Of a DNA stretch of 64,000 bases, positions 58,470 to 64,000 are shown one piece after another (position 1 is the stretch's first letter; each line of letters starts with the position of its first letter). The notes under the pieces were generated by a model that saw only the letters and a list, made by a program, of their open reading frames with translations, had not been told where the DNA came from and did not search any database. The translations under genes and the position numbers were made by a program. This DNA is from Hedera helix (lineage: Eukaryota; Streptophyta; Magnoliopsida; Apiales; Araliaceae). The stretch is from assembly GCA_947179155.2 (NCBI GenBank), contig OX359266.1:1225001-1289000 (forward strand), in the 5' to 3' direction.

Positions 58470-60691
58470 ATGGTGGTATCATCGAATGGTGATTTCGTGA
58501 GAACAAGCCCAACAAGTGATGGCAGTAATAAAGCAGAAAATGTTTGGAGAATTAGGAGGTTTTTGTTAGGGTTTGGATTTTGGGTACAGGGAATGAGGTG
58601 TTTGCCATGGTTGGGTGTTAATTTCTTCCTCAAAGATGGCCTCCGAGTGGACTCTTCTACCCTCCAGATCCTCCAGAATTCTTCCAATCTCCCCATGGTC
58701 GCCAAACCCTTTTACGGTATTCTCTCCGATTCCTTTTACATCTCCGGCCAACATCGCCTCCCCTACGTCGCCATTGGAGGTAATTCCTATTCAACTTCTT
58801 CATTCTTCATTCTTTTTTTCTTTTTCTTTTTTTAATTTTTTTGCATCATATATTTAGTACTATTTTTTAATTCCAGAATCCAATTATGATACTAGTATAT
58901 TTCTCATTCAGTGGCAAAAATTATTCTTCAAATTGAATCTCTTTTCTTTCTCCTTTTTTCTTCTGAAAGCAAATGAAAGGAAGCAAAACCCAGTATCTAC
59001 CACATTTTCCTGATGTTTTTTCCACATTCTCTTATTTTCATTTCTATAAATAAATTATAAAAAAAAAGGGCCATAAGCGATCGATCATATGCACTGTATC
59101 TTTTTTATAAATAAAAACTCGTGATTAAATATTTAAGTTGTCATATGTAGTAGTTTACCTGATCCACTATATCACACTGTCAATATATTCAATACTTCTT
59201 TTGTTTTTTTTTATATATTTTGTACTGTAGTATTTAAATTCTGTGGCCTTTTTTACTCTCTCTTTGATTACTCCCCTTTTTAAAGTTCTATAAACTACAG
59301 ATTTGTCTATGTATCGAACTAGTGCTTCATAGCATATATAATTACTCTACTCGAGATATTTCCTATCCTTTGTATTTGGTGGCTTTAAGATGTTTGATTG
59401 CTTACCTTCTTCAATTAAATGCTGTAAAAACTGGCTTTGTGTTGTTAAAGCAGAATTCTTGGATTATAGATCTGCATTGAGAACTCTGCTGAATTCTTGT
59501 TACAATTTGAAGCATTTCAAAGGCACTTTTTCTGAAAAATAAATACTAGATAAATTTTTGTACTGGTTGGCTGACTTGAATTGGATTTAATCATAATTTG
59601 ACCAACTTGTTATCCCCATATGGCGTGCAGCTTTCTTGCAAGCGGTGTCGTGGCTTGCTATTGCATTTCTTCCCCCATCAAGTAGCTCATTTTTCTTACT
59701 CACCCTATATCTCCTCATCGGAAATCTTGGTGCTTCAATAGTTGAAGTTGCAAATGATGCCATCGTTGCGGAGACTGGAAAACAGCCCACTTCCTCTTCA
59801 AAGAACGCACAGTCATCTTCTTCAGGTGAGCTACAATCATTTGTTTGGATGGCCTCCTCAGTAGGTGGGGTGCTTGGTAACCTTCTAGGTGGTGTTGCCA
59901 TTGGCCGCTTCTCCCCTCAAGCTATGTTCTTGCTTTTCGGCATTCTTCTTAGTATCCAGTTTTTCATAACAATTTCCATTCGAGAAAGCTCCCTTGACCT
60001 CCCCAAGAGTCCATCCAGTACGGGGATTAGACAGCAGCTATCAGAGCTCCTAATTGCATTACAGAAACCTGAGATTTCTTATTCAATAGCCTGGTTTGCA
60101 GCATCTTATGCCATAATTCCAGCCCTGACAGGTACCATGTTCTTCTATCAAACACAGTATCTAAAGATTGAAACTTCGGTGTTGGGGATCTCCAAGGTGA
60201 TCGGGCAGGTAGCAATGCTGCTATGGGGTGTTGTGTATAATAAACACTTAAAGTCATTTCCACCAAGGAAACTAATCGCAGCTATTCAGGCAACTATGGC
60301 TGTTCTCATGTTATCAGATGTTCTGTTCGTGAAAGGGATATATCAAAAGATGGGTTTACCAGATTCGGTGTATGTTGTCGTTTTCTCGGGCTTTCTGGAG
60401 GTTCTATACTTCTTTAAGATTCTACCTTTTAGTGTTCTATTGGCCCAGCTCTGTCCAAGAGGATGTGAAGGATCATTAATGGCATTTCTTATGTCTGCTG
60501 TTGCCCTTGCATTTATAGTAAGTGGATATTTAGGCGTAGCACTTGCATCCTATGTTGGGGTGACCGGCAATGATTTCTCGGGCTTGCCACGTGGCCTTAT
60601 AATTCAAGCAGCATGCACAGTTTTGCCACTATATTGGTCTTCATGTATCCCAGACAATGCAAGTATCAAAACCAAAAGGAAGGAAAACTGA
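58470..60691 (+). CDS. Folate-biopterin transporter family (BT1) membrane carrier, FBT7-like
   Basis: Exons 58470-58779 and 59631-60691 join to 456 codons; 58470 is the first ATG in frame. BT1 signatures are present: a first loop with GMRCLPWLGVNFFLKDGL, then NLPMVAKPFYGILSDSFYI, where the G-x-x-S-D loop after helix 2 matches the major-facilitator pattern. About twelve hydrophobic helices follow, with GNLGASIVEVANDAIVAETG, SSVGGVLGNLLGGVAIGRFS and LPFSVLLAQLCPRGCEGSLM, the last being a conserved family block. No clear plastid targeting signal is visible, since the N-terminus is short and acidic. The best-known plant member transports folate into plastids, but substrates of the FBT7 branch are, to my knowledge, not established. 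Arabidopsis At1g64890 is the expected counterpart. Confidence 0.92.
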
Positions 60692-61462
60692 GCACCACCT
60701 GCGGGTGCATTGGTAGCTACTGCACAGTAGTAATACAGAATGTAATTCAGGTCACTAGTTTATTCAAAATTTGTTGTGTTATAGTCGTTTTATACATAAT
60801 AAGTTTATTAAATTTCCTTTTAGATGTTTATTTGTGAAGCATCCATGGGGATATGTCTCTAGGCTGGGTGATCACAGTGTGCTATTTTATGGCTTTGCTC
60901 TAATTTTAAATAAAATTATTTGTTTTATTTGTTCTGATGATGGTGTACATGAAAAGGGGTAGGTATGTGTTGCACGGTTAATTCATCCAAGGGGTCAAGA
61001 AATTGAAGACAAGGTCAGCTGACTAGTCTACTCGGCTTTTCTGTAGGTAACTTGATAAACTTGCTGTATAGTGCAGTTATCTATTTCAAGATTGATTTAA
61101 TTTTATGTAGCAATGTTTAGAGCAATTTTATCTGGATTGAGCTATTGACAAGTACGTGGAACGAAAACAGGAACGGAAACAAGCAACAACACTATTAAGG
61201 TAAGCAACAACAATCCCAATCCATATCTAATGCTTCTTTGCTTGATGGCAAAGATTAAATTTAAATGTTGTGATGATAGAGAAGGGACTAGAAGTTAAAA
61301 ATAGTATGGTCAGAAGTTACAAAGATCAAAACTTAAAAATCATCATAATTAAAATTTAAAGATATATAGGAGCCTTGTGTAATTTGATGATTTCCCAAAC
61401 TGGCCTAGTAATGCAGTTCAGCCAGAGGCTGAACTAGTATCCATTTATCTACTGACAAAGAG
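60692..61462 (+). other. FBT7-like 3' region and spacer
   Basis: The 3' UTR probably covers the first few hundred bases. No gene or repeat is recognised. Confidence 0.4.
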
Positions 61463-61670
61463 CTAAAGGCGGCCATCCCACAAGGGGTTGCCTCTTAACT
61501 TCGCCTGCTCTCAACTCTCAAGAGAAGCTCCACATCTTTCGGAGGATTCTTACCCAGTTTATTGGCACGCTCCCACAGGTCGATTCTGCTCATCCCAACG
61601 CACGGGACGGTATGCCATGTTCATGTTGAATTGTCTCAACACCTCCTCATCCCTATCGTGATCATCTTAA
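61463..61670 (-). pseudogene. POLD4-like (DNA polymerase delta subunit 4) pseudogene fragment
   Basis: On the minus strand one frame reads DDHDRDEEVLRQFNMNMAY. After a frameshift it continues PCVGMSRIDLWERANKLG and KNPPKDVELLLRVESRRS to a stop. A third frame gives NPLWDGRL and a stop at 61463-61465. These three blocks are, in order, the conserved C-terminal half of the small polymerase-delta subunit (LRQFD..YGPC.G..R..RW.RA..LG..PP and the final LWDG). The N-terminal PIP-box half is not found; a TAA lies just before DDHD. It is a short, twice-shifted relic. Confidence 0.8.
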
Positions 61671-63545
61671 CCATTATCCATTACAAATCATCATCATCAA
61701 AGTTATTAGTACTATATTATAAAATCTAAAAGCAATGCAACCCTATATCACTATTTCAAATTTGAAAAAAACTAATGCTCCCTTCTCCCCTAAAACACTG
61801 GGTTAGTTTGATTTTTGTTAGTTCATTTGTGAATAAAATTTATATTTTTTTATATAAATATAGGTGGAGTAACTATAACTATAAGGAACTATATGAAATT
61901 TACTTTTCTCCAATTTTCGTCAATTTTTGGGACAGAGGTGGTACGAGGGAGGAGAAGAATGGAAGGAGAAACCTTGGAGATAGAGAGAAGCACCATGTTT
62001 TGGAGGCGAAGAAGTTTTGGGCTTGGAGATTCCGCCGGTCTTCTTCTTCTGCCTAAAGAAACACTTTACACCTCTTGGTGGCATTCGAATCTCTTCTTGA
62101 TCTCTATTGTATATGCAGTTTAAAGAGTTTGAAAATTCGATTTCTTCGGAACTTGGGGGTGCTAATGCTTGGAGTTGGACTACTTTACATGGACACCTCT
62201 AGCAACATTATTTCAATATTTGCCCAGCATGTTTTATGTAATTATATTTTTTCCCCATTATTTTTCGGTTTTTTATTTATTTATTATTATTAATTAAAAA
62301 AAGTTCTTTGTTCTAGTTCTAGTTCTTTATTTCAAATTGGATTTTCATAGGTATACTTGAATCTTTATAACGCTCTCTTCTATAAAAATAGTGATTCGAA
62401 ATTTTAAATCTATTATAAAGACACCGACCAACCTTAACCAACTACTATGTGAAAAAAATTAGTGGACACTCCATCACCTATATAATTAAAAGTACAAGTT
62501 TGATTTCACAAATTTTTAATTTAATTTTTTTATTTCTTATCCAAGTTAATATAAGACTCTTTAAATTTTTAACAATTAAATATTAACCAAATTCGCAACG
62601 TCTTCGAAAGGATACCCAACCTATTAAAAAAAGGAAAACTTTTTTTTTTTTTTTGTTTTTATATCTCTAATATAAAAAAAATATAAAAGAAATTTATTTT
62701 TGGTTTTATCAAACTTATTACAAGATTTTTTTTATCATAAATTTATGTAAAAAAATATATCTTAACAAATTTTATGTCGGATAATTTTATTTATCACAAT
62801 TATATTAAAAAATTAAAAATATTTCTTAACATATCACGCGATTTAATTATATTAATATTAGTCTTCAATTTTATTATTAAGTCAATGTACTAAGTAATTT
62901 AAATTCATTAAAATTTGAAATTTTGTCAAATAATTGTATTAATAGTCTATATGTGAATTTTTTTAAAACATAGCAACTGTAATATTAGTTAAAAAAATTA
63001 TAACTATTTATTACTAATTAATTCTAATAACTATATTAATATTCACTAACGTTTGAGTTTCATGCTTCTAATTAGATTCGAATTTCAAGCAAAATTTGTT
63101 AATATAAATACTATAATAAATGTCTATTATAACTTAAACAAATTTAAAATAATTATTTTCTCATAATTATAACTAAATAAATTTACATAATAATTGATCG
63201 AAAGAAATTATAATATATAATTCTAAAATTCATTATTTAAATAAATACTTAATTATTTAATAAATATAACTATTTTTTTACAATCTTAATTAAATTTTAT
63301 ATTACATATTTTAATTATTTTAATCATTAATGTATTAAATCATTTTTATCTTATTCGTACTTCGAACAGGTCGGTGAGTTTGTTATTCTAAAAAAACAAA
63401 CTTCGAATTATCATTTTCCAACACAAAAAGGTCAAGGGAACAAGTGCTAATCTAAGTCCTAATCCAACTTTCTATCATCTGTCATCATCGGTGCCAGCAC
63501 ACTTGAGACGACTTTGTGAAACAGAACAATCCCTCAAGGAGAAAA
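61671..63545. other. Intergenic, strongly AT-rich
   Basis: 61900-62125 has two overlapping open frames (one with RRMEGETLEIERSTMFWRRR) that look less random than their surroundings, but I recognise no family. 62290-63400 is extremely AT-rich with poly-A/T runs and no frames. Confidence 0.35.
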
Positions 63546-63549
63546 GATT

Positions 63550-63757
63550 AAGAGCATACTCCCTTATTAGATATATCAAGTATATCCCTTTTAGCGATGA
63601 ATCGGACGACAGTTTGGTCTGTCGTCATAGGTTCAGTCCATCGCTATAGCTTTTAGCGACGAACCGAAACTATGGCAACACACCGAACTTATAGCGACGG
63701 ACTGAACCGTCGCTAAACGGGATATATTTGGTATGTCAAATAAGGAGATATGCTCTT
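63550..63757. mobile_element. Foldback MITE with TAGCGACGG arms
   Basis: 208 bp flanked by GATT on both sides. Ends AAGAGCATACTCCCTTATTA and, from the right, AAGAGCATATCTCCTTATTT are inverted and continue through TATATCCC to TTTAGCGA. The interior has several copies of TAGCGACG with mirrored CGTCGCTA. Non-coding. Confidence 0.85.
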
Positions 63758-63761
63758 GATT

Positions 63762-64000
63762 CTTTTTATATATAAGAGGGGAGAAAAGACTGTTACAAAC
63801 AGCGATGTCTTTGGCCCGATTGATACTCTTCAGCTCATGGTACTTTTGAGATTGATGAATCAAAATCTTGACAATAACAAAGTGGGAGATTGTGTGTTTA
63901 AATATGAATCTAATATAGCAAAAAAAAAAAAAAAAGACTCTTACGAATATCGAACACATATACCAACCAAAACCAAAAGATTAAAAATATTTTACAGAAG
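63762..64000. other. Right edge, nothing recognised
   Basis: Contains a run of 16 A near 63920. The 108-codon minus-strand frame ending at 63633 overlaps the MITE and shows no domain. Confidence 0.4.

Noticed and set aside
63633..63959. 108-codon minus-strand frame at the right end
   Set aside because: It runs into the foldback MITE and is composed of hydrophobic T-rich translation with no family match.

Overview
The window is nuclear DNA of a flowering plant, most likely a eudicot. The genes have many short exons with GT-AG introns, the intergenic DNA is AT-rich and crowded with plant transposable elements (Ty3/Gypsy LTR elements primed by initiator Met-tRNA, LINE relics, Stowaway-like and foldback MITEs), and the encoded proteins are plant types (a plastid sigma factor, YAK1, a plant mitochondrial uS5, a plant BT1-family carrier). 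I cannot name the species. No prokaryotic features, CRISPR arrays or rRNA genes are visible, and I recognised no tRNA gene.

Layout. Positions 1-15830 are a nest of retrotransposons. A diverged LTR end (1-248) faces a 3.7-kb LTR (729-4409) that interrupts a LINE reverse-transcriptase fragment (4410-4900). A young chromodomain-type Gypsy element on the minus strand (5831-15830) follows, with a frameshifted polyprotein (8133-12778) and two nearly identical LTRs. YAK1 (18 coding exons, plus strand, 17280-35550) follows; its introns carry a solo LTR, a LINE relic and several MITEs. SIG1, the nuclear gene for a plastid sigma factor, is at 38635-43188. Positions 43189-50300 hold a broken STIPL1/TFIP11-like pseudogene, a foldback MITE, a non-autonomous LTR element and two tandem-repeat blocks. 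A mitochondrial uS5 gene is at 50358-56087 and a folate-biopterin-transporter-family gene (FBT7-like) at 58470-60691. The right end has a POLD4-like pseudogene fragment and another foldback MITE.

For the four genes I joined exons by hand at GT-AG sites. The reading frames close exactly at 963, 507, 508 and 456 codons. All four are on the plus strand. From memory, the Arabidopsis relatives of SIG1, uS5m and FBT7 are near neighbours on chromosome 1 (At1g64860, At1g64880, At1g64890), so this looks like preserved microsynteny. The genes do not form a pathway: a growth-control kinase, a plastid transcription factor, a mitoribosomal protein and a membrane carrier.

I do not see an undescribed biological system. 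The most useful oddities are two unlisted pseudogenes, three foldback elements sharing a GTCGCTA/TAGCGAC core, a solo LTR whose promoter points antisense inside YAK1 intron 1, a 145-bp repeat that differs in copy number between the two LTRs of one element, and small upstream ORFs next to the SIG1 and uS5m starts.
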